A stretch of 64,000 bases of DNA from Hawksworthiomyces lignivorus (lineage: Eukaryota; Ascomycota; Sordariomycetes; Ophiostomatales; Ophiostomataceae). The position numbers were made by a program, and so were the translations under genes. The notes beneath the pieces are model-generated. The model worked only from the letters and a program-made list of their open reading frames with translations. It was not told where the DNA came from and ran no database searches. Positions 21,328-31,958 of this stretch are shown piece by piece. The stretch spans positions 62,001 to 126,000 of the forward strand of contig NTMA01000036.1 in NCBI GenBank assembly GCA_002917075.1, in the 5' to 3' direction. The first letter of the stretch is position 1. Each line of letters starts with the position of its first letter.

Positions 21328-22489
21328 TTACTGCGGCGGGTAGTACGGTTGCTGGTATGGAGGAGCTGGGCCCGCGACCCCTGGAGTTGTGGCCTGGTGT
21401 GGGTACTCATAGGGTTGAGGAACGGTCTGTTGAGCGTACTCAGAGGGGGCTGGCGTCTGGCTCTGAGGAGGGTAGACAGGCGTCTGGGTCTGAGGGGGGT
21501 AGGCAGGCGTCTGGGTCTGAGGAGGGTAGGCATACGGCTGGCCGGCTGGTGCTGGTGTGTAGCTCTGAGGTGGGAAAGCCTGCTGTGTCTGCGGCTGAGC
21601 GTAGTCGGCACTATTGTAAGGCTGCGGTTGGTGTGGATACGTAGCACCCGCGCTGACAGCTGCGGCGACGGGCTGGACATTTGCCGCGGCTTGGCCCTTC
21701 ATCTCAACAACTCCAGCATCATTGCTCGCGACGCCAGCTTTCTGAGCGTTGAGATGCAGACGAAGCTGGTGGGCAAGATAGGCGAAGGAGGCAACAAAGA
21801 GAAGCCTTTAAAAAAAAAAAATCAGCTCAGCATTCGAAGAGGATGGCGATATGGTAACCGAAGAGACAGGGCTGGAAAGTATGACGAGCAAGAGACTCAC
21901 ATTTCAACAGCGGACAAACCAGCAATTGCGCTCATCTCATCCAGTGCAATACTTCCGGCAACGGCAGCCCGCTTAGAAAGATCGCGCTTGTAAGTCACGC
22001 AGCTGTCGGCATTGAACGTGCTGCCATCGTCAACGCACTCTGCGTGAGTGGCATATTTGAAGGTGCCGCGCAGTGCGGCAACTGCACCCATCGACGACAG
22101 CCAGAAGATGATCATGAGCAGATCGAGTGACAGGATAGCCCAGTAGTTGTATCCTGGACGGCATGCTGTCACTTTCTCGGTGAGAACAGCATAAAGCGCA
22201 ATGATGAAGGTGAAAATACACTACAGATGGTTAGACGGCCAAAACAACACTAACAATGACGGTCGTGTTGATCGAGGAAAAGAAAAGTACATACGCAAAC
22301 GAGGGAAAAGGCATAGGCATCCAACACCAGCCCGTGCATCAGCAGACCGCAGAGGACAATGGTAATTAATCCGACAAAAAGCTGAAATCCGCGAACAACA
22401 ATAACCCAGATCGGCATAAAGAAGACCGGGTACGCGCCGGGGGTACCGCCATCCCCGCTAACGGGAGACGCATAAGAGACCGATGCCAT
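21328..22489 (-). CDS. MARVEL-like four-TM membrane protein with proline/glutamine-rich tail
   Basis: 330 aa, exons 22489-22295, 22220-21901, 21805-21328 (993 nt), introns GTATGT..TAG and GTGAGT..AAG. Four hydrophobic segments: around residues 25-45 and 47-70 (VRGFQLFVGLITIVLCG and the following stretch), a third across the second exon (YNYWAILSLDLLMIIFW) and a fourth before residue 185 (LLFVASFAYLAHQLRLH). This spacing is that of fungal MARVEL-domain proteins, linked to membrane apposition and eisosome-type organisation; the function here is inferred from fold only. The cytosolic tail is rich in P, Q, Y and T with short imperfect repeats (YPPQTQTPAYPPQTQTP). The intron 1 acceptor could shift by one codon without changing the frame. 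Confidence 0.75.
21446..21532 (-). repeat. Coding 24-27 bp imperfect tandem repeats (YPPQTQTP units)
   Basis: Inside the tail of the MARVEL-like protein the phrase GGCGTCTGGGTCTGAG(G) recurs at roughly 24-27 bp spacing on the + strand, encoding YPPQTQTPA, YPPQTQTPV and YPPQSQTPA. Such repeats often vary in copy number between strains. Confidence 0.7.
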
Positions 22490-24223
22490 TGTTCAGTATT
22501 AACCCTTGAAAAAAAAAATTAGACAAAATAGAAGTCGAGTTCCTAGCAGTCTCGCGTATGAAGAATATAATAAGAAAAAAGAATAGACCCGATTGTTCTC
22601 AGGCAAAGAGGGCTTCAGTGACGGGTCATGAGAGAGATATTGGAGATTCGCAAGGTAATGGAGAAGACGGACACCTCAACAAGGCAACATAGGATGAAGG
22701 AATCAAAAGGGGAATATATTGAAAAAGAAAAAGAAATTCCACGATGTCGGACGCCACCAGATCTTATGTGAAATGCACGAGGTTCAGCTCCCCCGTCGGG
22801 TTGGAAAGCTACTCGCAAAAGAAGAGAGCTAATAGCGCCCATTTGCTCCATCTCGCTCATTTACCAGAAGTGTGGGTGGATCCATGAGCGGAACGTGGGC
22901 TCTCAGGGCTGTTTTTCTGTCGCGACTAGACATCGCAAGGCTGTTTTCACCTCTGCCCTTTGCCCTGTGCGGTTTAGCTCCGCGTTCGTTCATGAACAAT
23001 ATTAGCAATGCCTAGTTTCGATGGGCTCGAAATTAAATATCTTGATCTTTGCAAGGCATCAAACGTGTACTCGTGCTTCTATAAGCCCAACGGCTAAGAG
23101 GAAGAGAAGAAACGAGTGACTCCATCACCGAGCAGCTTGCCATAGTCTTGTTACAGCGCGGATATATTCTCCTAAGTTCGTCTCGCCGCCAAATGCTCAA
23201 GACTTTTTACACATAGAAGGATGGCGCTGTCTTGGGACACGAGCTCTTTCTGATAGGAGGCTCTTCCCGTCCCTGTTTCTCGCCATCTTTCCAATAAAAA
23301 AGCGGAATAGTGCGCGCTGGGAATGCTTAGCGGCTCTGCGGAAGTTTTATTGCTTTCTTCCTTCTTTCAGCTCTACGGCTTGTTTTCAGAGTGAACCAAT
23401 GACAAGGTGCCTGGAGAAGAAAAGAATGGCTTGGCCTGGACCAAGGTTTTGAAAGAGAATATTGCGTTCACCCTTGCAAAGTCGCATCGTAGTATTAGAG
23501 AGTCTGCGCTGGCGAACTTTTGTGAGACTTGCCTATCGAGCTGCCTTTGCAAGAGATATTGGAAAAACGTAATAAAGCGGTCCCAAAGTAAAGCGCATCA
23601 ATTTACGGCATGCACAACGAGCAAACAGATTGCCGTTTCCACAATTTAAAGTCTAAAACTGTTTTAGCCTTTGTTCAAGCACAAGAAGGGGGCTATGTTG
23701 AACAAGCAAGAAGCAGAGGCCCCATAGGTAAGGCGCAGTCGCACGAGTGTATTCCACATATAAAAAGTATTCCGCAACGAAGAGGGCCGAGAGGTGATAG
23801 GTCCAAGAATATGGAGCAAGAAAAGGAAAAAGAAAGCAAAGGGATGAAGGGAGAGGCGCGCATTTGAGGAGGTGGCGAAGAGAAACATGGGCGCCACAAT
23901 TTGGGCAAGATTCAGATCCACTTGTACATGCTATTTCCCTCAAGACGCACCAAGAACGCGAACATCGTGGAATACCTTAATTGATTTTGACTCTTTTGCC
24001 TCCACAACAAATAAAGGCCCGGCGCCTCTTTTGTGAATTTATTCTATCTGTCTCATATATCAAGCCACAACGGACACTTCGGAGCGAACAAGGTTTCTCG
24101 GCCGAACAGTGTTAATACAGACGTATGGTCAACCAACTTAACAGGGCCAAACCCTTTTTTTTCCCCCCCACACTGCGTTTGATTAGTATCAGAGCGCGCA
24201 ACGAGCATTCCAAACAAGCAAAA
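22490..24223. other. Intergenic region, MARVEL promoter to secreted-protein 3' end
   Basis: 1.7 kb with several short open frames but no motif-bearing one. The left end should hold the promoter of the MARVEL-like gene. Confidence 0.5.
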
Positions 24224-25296
24224 TTAATAATAATCTCCACACGTAGGACAATATTGACAATCATCAGCATCGTCGTAGCAGTCCTCATAAACACAATATG
24301 GCGCCTTCTTGTCAAAGAGAAAGCGGAAGACCTTTCTGAACACACAGCCGACGACTTTAAATGTCATTCGGCGCAGCCTGTTCTTGAAGCGATGCCGTCT
24401 GCAGTCACAGTACGTAGCATCAGCGCTGCTGCTGAGGTCACCATCTAACTGTTCCAGCAGTCGTTCAGTTGCTCTGATAACCGGTCTGACCCTGTCGCCA
24501 ACGACACCTTGGGGAAAGCTTTAGCAAAAAGAAACACGCACAATACAGAAAAAAATATTCAGAAAAGAAAACTTACTGAGCCCAAGGTGATTAAGAACGT
24601 GGTGAGCAGTTCCGCTGATTTCGGCAACGATGGTGGCTGTCTTGTTGACAATACATTCCGCATCGCACTCGATATCCCAGTAGTATTCGTCGTCTTCATC
24701 GTCATAGTAGTAGTCATCTTCGTCGTAGTAGTGGTAGCCCGGGGTCTTGAACTTTAAACCAACTGCTCTCACTGCAGAGGTAGCCATATTAATGACGCTA
24801 AGGAGCTTTTCCAGCGGCTCGCAGAGACGCTCAGCAACCGCATGCGCCTGCTGCTCATTGAGACGGATGGGTGCATTTCCTAGAGTGAAATCTAAATCAT
24901 GTGTTAGCTCCCAGGCCTGCACTCTCTTCTCCAAAGAAAAGAGGATAGACTCAGCGAAGGTTATGAAGCGGCATTACTGATCAAGAGATCGACATCAAAA
25001 ACCGTCTGCAGCAAGCTATCAAGAAGATGAGAAGCCTGGTTAAGGAATTCGGGCGGCACGTCGAAGATGAGATAGCCATCTCTGTACTTGGGATATCGCA
25101 TAGTACTTATGACAGGATCGATCTCTACTCTTTCATCCTCGGGAACCCAAACAGCAATGCTTGGTGTTTCAACATCATTGACAGCGGCGTTCAGAGTAAA
25201 AGGAATAGGCGCTTTCATATCAACATCCTGTGACCCTGCCAAAGCCATGCCCGACAAAGTGGACAGGGAAATGGAAATGGCCTTATCAAACCTCAT
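24224..25296 (-). CDS. Secreted Asp/Tyr/Cys-rich protein of unknown function
   Basis: I do not recognise the family. Exons 25296-24978, 24879-24577, 24507-24224 (906 nt, 301 aa); introns GTAATG..TAG (branch-like GCTAACA about 25 nt before the acceptor) and GTAAGT..AAG. Residues 1-21 look like a signal peptide (MRFDKAISISLSTLSGMALA). The mature N-terminal 85 residues have no cysteine and contain a compact, probably beta-rich part (AVWVPEDERVEI, YLIFDVPPEFL). The middle carries an extreme acidic/aromatic stretch (YHYYDEDDYYYDDEDDEYYW) before DIECDAEC. The last 95 residues have a basic segment (RFKNRLRRMTFKVVG), then a short tail with six cysteines among Y and D, ending GDYY. Eleven cysteines lie in the mature chain, all after the N-terminal part. 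It could be an effector-like or surface protein. Splice sites are inferred, but the frame closes exactly. Confidence 0.65.
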
Positions 25297-26102
25297 GGCT
25301 GCTGTTAGTTAAGACGAAGAATTTGGTAATGTTTTTGCAAGGGAAAGGAAGTTGACAAGACTTCAAGCAGAATAAGTGCCCAAAAAATTGACGATGTAGA
25401 TACTTATACAGAGGCGAAAAGAAGTTTCTTTGAAATAAGGATATATATAACAAAGGAAACAAGAAGTTGATTGACTATGTATTAATTATTTAAGCCTAGA
25501 TCAAGAAAGACAATTCTTCGGGGGTATCACGTCGGCATTCATCGGCTGATAGAGACCGCCGGCCATATCAAGATACCTCCTACAACTAATTCCATTGATT
25601 TTCTTGCTTGCGCTGCATGTGCTGCAACTAAGGGTTTGGCTTCTCGAATATTTGATAGGTTGTGCGTGGTCCACGAGAGGCGATTGCGCCTGTGTATTCT
25701 TCGTGGCTCTTTGTTGGTTATTGACTCATTAGGTTGGAGATATGAAGACAATATGGGTACAGTTGGTTGAATGTTAGTGATGTCTTGCCTCAAAATCGAG
25801 GTGCCTGCACGTGTACAATTATCATAAATATTCTTTGCTACACACTGTACAGATCCAGCAACTTATAGCTCTGATGTGTAATTTGGCCAGAACTATAAAG
25901 CATGCATAGGCAAGCCTGGAATGATTGAAAACCATATGATAAAGGGAAATGCGAAACAAGGACTTGCTTAGCAATAGGAAACTCAGTTCTTGATGGCACG
26001 CGATTTTCATATCAGGAAACTATACCATCTTAGAATAAACATCAATAGAAGGTACTAGGCGATAAACACTATGTACACTGTTCTTAATCAAGCCATCTAC
26101 TC
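25297..26102. other. Spacer upstream of secreted protein
   Basis: 806 bp, AT-rich, no gene seen. It should contain the promoter of the secreted-protein gene and the 3' UTR of the chitin-binding gene. Confidence 0.5.
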
Positions 26103-27446
26103 TTATATTTTGCCACCATCCAACTCTGCTAGTGGTGACTGCCCATAATGGTAAGGATGGCTATCAGCTTCCATCTCATATACCTCATGACGCTCTGGAG
26201 TGGACGCCATAGTCCCTGGGTGCGGAGTGCCTGATAATGAAGGCGCTGATGGAGGAACGGGAACATCAGATCGCATCTCGATCGGCACATTAGATATGTA
26301 TGCGCTCTCAGGGCTTGCATAGATGGTCTTTGCAGGTGTTTGTGGTGGTAGACTTCCCACGCCAGAGAACTGGGATGACGACATCGTCGGGTTGCGACCC
26401 GTTTCCAACATAAGGTAAGGTCGCTGTGGTCGGTGTCCAAAAACAGCGCTGCTCCCATCTCCCATATAGTTACTACTAGCATAGGCACTATCGGCCATTT
26501 GTCGTCGCTTGAGTGTTCGGTACCGCCGAATCCAAAACCAGCTCAATACGCTTATGCCTATGACGGACACGCCCACAGCTGTTGCAACGCCGGCGGTAGC
26601 TGCCACACTGAGGGAGCCTCCCTCATTGGATGAAGAGGCGCTGTCTGCTGTTGGCGTTGGCGAAGAGGTCGCAAGCAAGGCGTCACAGTCGCCGAAGGCG
26701 GGCAGGCAACCCGCACCACAGTAGTCCGACGTCGAACCGCAGAAGTTGTGCTGCGAGCAGCAGTTGCCAAATATGGAGCCAATGCAAGTAAATATGCCGC
26801 CGCAAGTAGCATTTACTGTGACTTGGAGACCACCGGCCGTGGTAGTGCCTGAGCTTCCGCCAGTTCCATCGTCGCCGTCACCATCATCATCACCACTAGT
26901 ATCACTTCCATCGCCAGTGCCATCGCTGGGGTCATCTGAATCAAAGTCTGCTGACACAACAGAAATTCCAGGGCTTGGCAGGCCAGGGTCTGTGGGATCA
27001 AATTGAAAGTCATCTCTAGCCGTCTTGAATGTAAGGATATAATGAGGTGTTGCGTCCAGTTGCGGCTGAGGAATGTTGACGGTCCAGTTGAAGGTACCAC
27101 CAACTGTCAAGTCAACCTGTTCTGCAGCTGGAGTCAGCATCCGTATTTTTTAAGGACAACAAGACGAAATGTAAAACACACTGGTTAATAACTGTGAAAA
27201 ACTATCGCTTTCGTCGTAGTTAAAAGCGGCCACCCATAAGTCGGCGGTGTCGTTACTGACACCTTCAGCCCAAACAAGGTCTATTGACTGGCCAAAAGTC
27301 AGCGTCATCGTAAAGGCATCTTGCTGTGCATCCGGAACGACCCATATTGTCGACACGGTCAAGTCCGATGTTGTCGAGAGGCCCCTTCCCTGGAACATCG
27401 AGAGCACCCTAGTGACCACAGAGGGTAGCGATGCAGGAACCTTCAT
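26103..27446 (-). CDS. Single-pass membrane protein with CBM18 chitin-binding domain
   Basis: 429 aa, exons 27446-27182 and 27127-26103 (1290 nt), intron GTGTGT..CAG. The extracellular N-terminal half begins with a beta-type segment (LTVSTIWVVP, GTFNWTVNIPQPQL) resembling Kre9/KNH-like fungal surface domains. An acidic Asp/Ser/Gly/Thr-rich linker follows, then a hevein-type CBM18 module with eight cysteines (key pieces NCCSQHNFCG, DYCGAGC, FGDC). After a Ser/Thr stretch there is one transmembrane helix (VATAVGVSVIGISVLSWFWI) with RRYRTLKRR on the inner side, and a 130-residue cytosolic tail rich in S, P and Y. The layout resembles WSC-type wall sensors but with a chitin-binding head. Oddity: the N-terminus (MKVPASLPSVVTRVLSMFQG) is a poor signal peptide with an internal arginine, so the true start may lie in an unseen upstream exon. 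Confidence 0.72.
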
Positions 27447-29012
27447 CGTGACTTTTGGCTTCTCATGCGTTCTGATGACCAACAAAATACTAAAAAGGGA
27501 AAAGCATACAAGTGAAAACTGCTGGCGTCTTCACATCGCTTTGAGCTTATACGCAAGGAAATAGAAATGAACGAGGAATAAGAGTAAAAGAGAAAGGGAC
27601 AGGCATCCCCAACCAAAAAAAAAAAATAGGAAATATACATATTAAAAAGAAAAGGGAAGAGGACATTGGGCTGTCCTCCAGCTGTCCTTCTCCCTGTACT
27701 TGTGACTTAGACGCATCCATGCTTTTCGCTTAGTCCATTTCTCGTCTGAGTACCTAGTGTGGCATGGCATGAACATAGGAGAATGGATGAGCATCGCAAT
27801 GCAATAAGCCGTAGCTTGTGGGCCAAGGCGTTGTTAACGGCCCGAGAACAAGGAATCAGGGTCTTCTGAACAGAAAGCAAGACGGGAAGCGGGAGAAGCC
27901 TGATATGCTAGAGCCATGTACCTGGAAACTGAATATCACGTCGACAGCACGAATCCCTCCCGACAGCTCCCTGTTGAGTGGCATCATTGGTTACCGTCAG
28001 GTCTCAAATGTATATATTACATATTATTTGTGTGTTGAAAGTACCTGTCCGCATGAAAGTCATTTGTAATGGAGGCTGAAGAGCCAAGGACAATGTCTAC
28101 ATTCTTGGCTGATAGAAGTAAAGGAATTCTAGAGCAAGCATGGTCAGGTCGGCCTGCGGGTGGCACAGCACCCAAGTAACAAAGATCGCCACCAGTGCAT
28201 ATTTTGACACACATGCGAGTGAAAATGCGAAAATTTAATTTGTCGTACAATATCTGTAGGGCTGCAGTTGGTGGTTCACATCTCCTGAAGTGCGGATAGG
28301 ATGCCTCCCATGCAGGCCGACTAGCTGGATTTGTCGCAGTTGGGGTACGGGGGAGAAAAGAACGGACGGCATGGGAAACGGCTCACCATGTTGTAGGCTT
28401 CTATTTGTACGTAAATTCGTAGAAGAAACACTCGTCATTCAATTACTGACGGCTCATGGCTGGTTGTGGTGAAACGCATAAAGTTAGCAACCAATCCACC
28501 CCCTTTCCCCAGCGGTCGACCCAATCGGCTCTCACATCTGAGCGCAACAACCGCACTCGGCAGAGGACTATTTTGCTAAGAAACTCGCCAAGAGCGTAGG
28601 ATGTTGCAAAAATGAAAATATTTCATAATGTGCAAGCAGCTTCGGAAAAGGAACAAAACTTGCTATCTCTTGTAAGAAGATATTCGCCTTAGTGTATAAG
28701 GGTTCTTAATCGTCTTTCGTCAAAGTCTGAAGCTATCAGAAGAGGTCAGATTAAGAAGAGGAATAAATAAATAAATAAAAGAACAATTTTATCATTGTGT
28801 TCTTGTGAATGGGACAATATTCGCAACAAATCATTCTATTCCGCATCTGGTACCAACACGGCACCCCCTTGCCGCTTCAAGACTCCTCTCTCAAACTGGA
28901 TTGTTTCCAGATGCATCCTTCTCTCGTCTATCCGACTTTTTTAGTCCGCATTCTCGAATTCATCGTCATATTTGACACGTAGATGGCGTTTCTATTAGTA
29001 TCTCTGTGCGAT
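27447..29012. other. Intergenic region upstream of chitin-binding protein
   Basis: 1.6 kb, no supportable gene. It contains an A run near 27617, an (AAAT)n stretch near 28764-28779 and several short frames without motifs. Confidence 0.5.
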
Positions 29013-30081
29013 TCACAGAGCTGGACGATTAAGCCGTGCATTCATGGTTTTCAGTCGTATATCGTTTGCATCGACCAAGGAACCAAGCCAGACCTTTCTC
29101 GTATTGCTTTCTACAGCTTCTTCTCCATGTACCATTCCCTGTGCTATTGTCCCCTCTTCATCTTCTCTCTCATCACCTGGGTAGAGAAAGTAGGTGCTTC
29201 CAAGTAGCGTCGGTGCTGTATTAATGTAGACCGTCTCATACGCTCCAGCAGGAACGCAAAATGTTTCGTGAAAAGCAGAAATATAGCGATGGCCAGAGTT
29301 ACGCAGCCAGAGGAGGCTTTTTATATGTATCGGATCGTGGGCGAAGCGATGTAGACCTTCCACATTGCGAAAATAAAGGACAAACATCATAGTATCCAAC
29401 GACTCTCGATCACCTCCTCGAAAAAGATTTGCACCCAAAAGGCCGTACCGGCTCTTTCGGCAGCAACGGTCTTCATGGAGAGAAGAGAGCATTTCTTTAA
29501 AATGGATAGTTATCATACGTCCGCCGGGAGCCAATAGACCCAATGGATGGTTCATGCGCACTCCAAAGTGGAATACAACCAGGGGCTGCGCTCCCGGGAC
29601 GGTCCCGTAGCGACCAGTTTTCTCCGAAGGTGGCTGTGCTGTTGACCGACCGGGCACAATACCAGCGATAAACGAATTGCTGCCATTAAAAATAGATAGT
29701 TGCAAGGCAGTAACGAAGAATGAGCTCACTATGAGAGCCGTGGCCGGGATGAAGCACCAAGGGCTGCCCACAAGAGCTGAGAGGCCAATCTGCGAAGCAG
29801 CGCCAATTGCCAGCAGGGTACGGAGACGAAATGCGTCTTTGAAAATAAACTAAACAGTGATGTTAGTGGTAGATGTGAGGGGGCCCTCTTAAAATAAGAA
29901 CAGACAAACAAAAAGATGCTGCATAGGAGGAACATACGCTTGCTGAAATCTTCGTCCACAAGCTGGGAAGAGCTCTGAGCGGCGCCACAAGGCCCCTGAA
30001 ATCGTTCTCTTCTAACAACGACAATCCATCCAAAGAGATCGATGCACTTTGATTCTGTAGTAGAGGCTCAGTTTCATGCAT
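29013..30081 (-). CDS. DUF4188 / af470-like monooxygenase
   Basis: 326 aa, exons 30081-29938 and 29849-29013 (981 nt), intron GTATGT..TAG in phase 0. The N-terminal 48 residues are cytosolic; two hydrophobic segments follow (LRTLLAIGAASQIGLSALVG and FIPATALIVSSFFVTALQL). The body has the hallmarks of the family: VVFHFGVRMNHPLGLLAPGG, YGLLGAN, FVLYFRNVEGLHRFAHDP, FHETFCVPAGAYETVYIN. Pfam groups such proteins as DUF4188 / monooxygenase af470-like, named after a fumagillin-cluster protein; the fold is a ferredoxin-like dimeric barrel, which elsewhere can act on a substrate without a cofactor. The activity of this copy is unknown. Its tandem neighbour upstream is an FAD monooxygenase on the same strand. 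Confidence 0.82.
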
Positions 30082-30713
30082 GGTGCTAAACCTTTTATCT
30101 GCCGGAATGAAGTATCAGGATTGGCGGTGCTTTGATTTTTACTGTGGAGGAAAATAAGAGTACAGAAATACGGACAACGCAATGCACCATGTAGTCAACA
30201 GACATATAACTGTTTGCAATTCACAATCATCTTGAAAATGGGGGTTTCTCGTTTGTCCTATAAACTTCGTAATGTTCGTTTGCTTATTCTATATGACAGG
30301 GGCACTTTTTCCTGTTGGCAGAGCTCTATTGGTCTAACATAAGCGAGACAAAATATTCGTTTACCAACATGCCTGTAGTTTATCTTTCCACTTCCGGAGG
30401 CATGAAAATTCCTCTGTCTGGACTGCGTCTGCACGCTGTCCTTAACTGTAAAGAAATCTGGCCCTGCATCTGAAGAGGATGGAATCTTGATAAGAATGTA
30501 CCGCAAGAAAAGAGTCGGCTTGAGCAATATGCAGTTAGATCAGACTACTCTGATGAAGAGACAATTAAGATACCTCCAAGAAGTTTTATAACGAAATAAC
30601 ATATCATAAATTATTTTTGTCTACTCCAATAAATAGATACACAAAAAAGCAAGAAAGGTTTAAAGGAAAAGCATATGGTAGGTACCATTTTCCCTTTGTA
30701 AGTTAAAGGTGGT
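30082..30713. other. Spacer between two monooxygenase genes
   Basis: 632 bp, AT-rich, no gene seen. It should carry the promoter of the af470-like gene and the 3' end of the FAD monooxygenase gene. Confidence 0.5.
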
Positions 30714-31958
30714 CTACTGCTTCTGCTCCGCAACCCAAGTGTCCACATCCTTCTGGAAATCAGGCTTGTACAGCCAGGTGAGATTGAATTCTTCGCGAGC
30801 CGCGCCGGTCGTGAAGGCTCTGTCGCCAGAAGGCATACGGCGCAGGTCGATCTGGTGGTTGAGCTCCAAGACCCGGTCAACACGATTTTGGCGGTATGTC
30901 TGCCAAAACGTGAGCGCTGCCTGCGGACTGGCAATCTTCCCAGCGCGTCCCAGGAGCAGTGCGAGAATGTAGACGTCCTCGAAAGCCTGGTTGATTCCCT
31001 GACCGGCGGAGGGCGGGATGGCATGGGCGGCGTCGCCCAGAATGATGACGCGGCGCTTCTCCGAGGCCCAGTGGTCGAGCTTAGGCACGATATAGAAGGG
31101 CCACACGTTGATTTTCTTCGGGTCAATATACGACACGGCATTTTGCACGATTTCCGGAAAGCCCTCGGCGTCCTGCTGCAGGAACTTGACTGCCTCCTCC
31201 TTGTCGGCCAGGGCGCGCTCCCAGTGCTCGCGCTCGTGGTCCAGCACGCGGCGCTGCTTGCCGATGAGCACCTCAGACCCGTCCGGCTCCTGCGGCGCAA
31301 TGACAAAGGCGCCATTGGGCGACGTGATGGTGACGGGAATGTAATAGTCGGCCGGAAGCTTCAGCTGGGATGTCGGCACGGCCGCAGTGATACCAGCCAT
31401 GCCCATGAAGCGGGTCTCCAGGCCTGGGTACAAGTACTTCCGGACGGTGGAGTGGATACCGTCTGCGCCGACCAGCAGGGTGGCTGTCTCAGTTGTTCCA
31501 TCCGTGAAGGCGAATGAAACTCCGGAGCCGCCATCCGTGCGTGTCACGTCCTCACTGACAACGTGCGAAAACTTGCGACCGTAGTGCATCTTGATGCCGT
31601 TCTCTTTGAGGGCAGCAACCAGCGTGTCGATGAGCACGTAGCGGTAGATGCGCAGGCCCTGGAAGCCGTACTTTTCGGCATCTCCAAACTCATACGTCTC
31701 TGTGATCTGGCCATCGCCGTTGCGAAATTCGAGCCGGTCAAAACTATATCCCTGCGGCTTGACGACCTTGTAGAGATCTAGAGCATTCAACACACGAAGA
31801 GCATTGGGAGATATCATGACAGCACCTCCAATATTCAGAGGAGCTGGGCGAGACTCGTAAATTGTGGAGGCAATGCCCTGTTGGTGCAGAGCGAGAGCCA
31901 GAGTGAGGCCAGAGAGGCCAGCACCAATGATGGCAACTTCACGGTTGGGAGCAGACAT
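30714..31958 (-). CDS. FAD-dependent monooxygenase (TetX / zeaxanthin-epoxidase-like)
   Basis: Intronless, 414 aa, start MSAPNREVAIIGAG at 31958. Class A flavoprotein monooxygenase, soluble; substrate unknown. Seen: GAGLSGLTLALALHQQG (dinucleotide fold, residues 12-28); IYESRPAP at the second strand; IGGAVMISPNALRVL; ATLLVGADGIHSTVRKYLYP (DG motif, about 158-177); VIILGDAAHAIPPSAGQGIN (GD motif, about 309-328) followed by FEDVYILALLLGRAG. All three cofactor motifs are intact and the length is typical. Codon use is clearly more GC-rich at third positions than in the surrounding spacers and than in the first FAD monooxygenase at 12.6 kb. The two are distant paralogues, not a recent duplication. 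The lack of introns, unlike most neighbouring enzymes, is notable but not proof of transfer. Confidence 0.88.
   Translation of the reverse strand: MSAPNREVAIIGAGLSGLTLALALHQQGIASTIYESRPAPLNIGGAVMISPNALRVLNALDLYKVVKPQGYSFDRLEFRNGDGQITETYEFGDAEKYGFQGLRIYRYVLIDTLVAALKENGIKMHYGRKFSHVVSEDVTRTDGGSGVSFAFTDGTTETATLLVGADGIHSTVRKYLYPGLETRFMGMAGITAAVPTSQLKLPADYYIPVTITSPNGAFVIAPQEPDGSEVLIGKQRRVLDHEREHWERALADKEEAVKFLQQDAEGFPEIVQNAVSYIDPKKINVWPFYIVPKLDHWASEKRRVIILGDAAHAIPPSAGQGINQAFEDVYILALLLGRAGKIASPQAALTFWQTYRQNRVDRVLELNHQIDLRRMPSGDRAFTTGAAREEFNLTWLYKPDFQKDVDTWVAEQKQ

Noticed and set aside
24224..24507. RiPP (dikaritin-like) precursor
   Set aside because: The protein is secreted and Tyr-rich, but has no repeated core peptide bounded by KR sites and no UstYa-type oxidase lies nearby.
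30714..31958. Horizontal transfer of the intronless FAD monooxygenase
   Set aside because: Lack of introns and higher GC are suggestive, but core genes in the same window are also intronless and GC-rich, so this alone does not support transfer.
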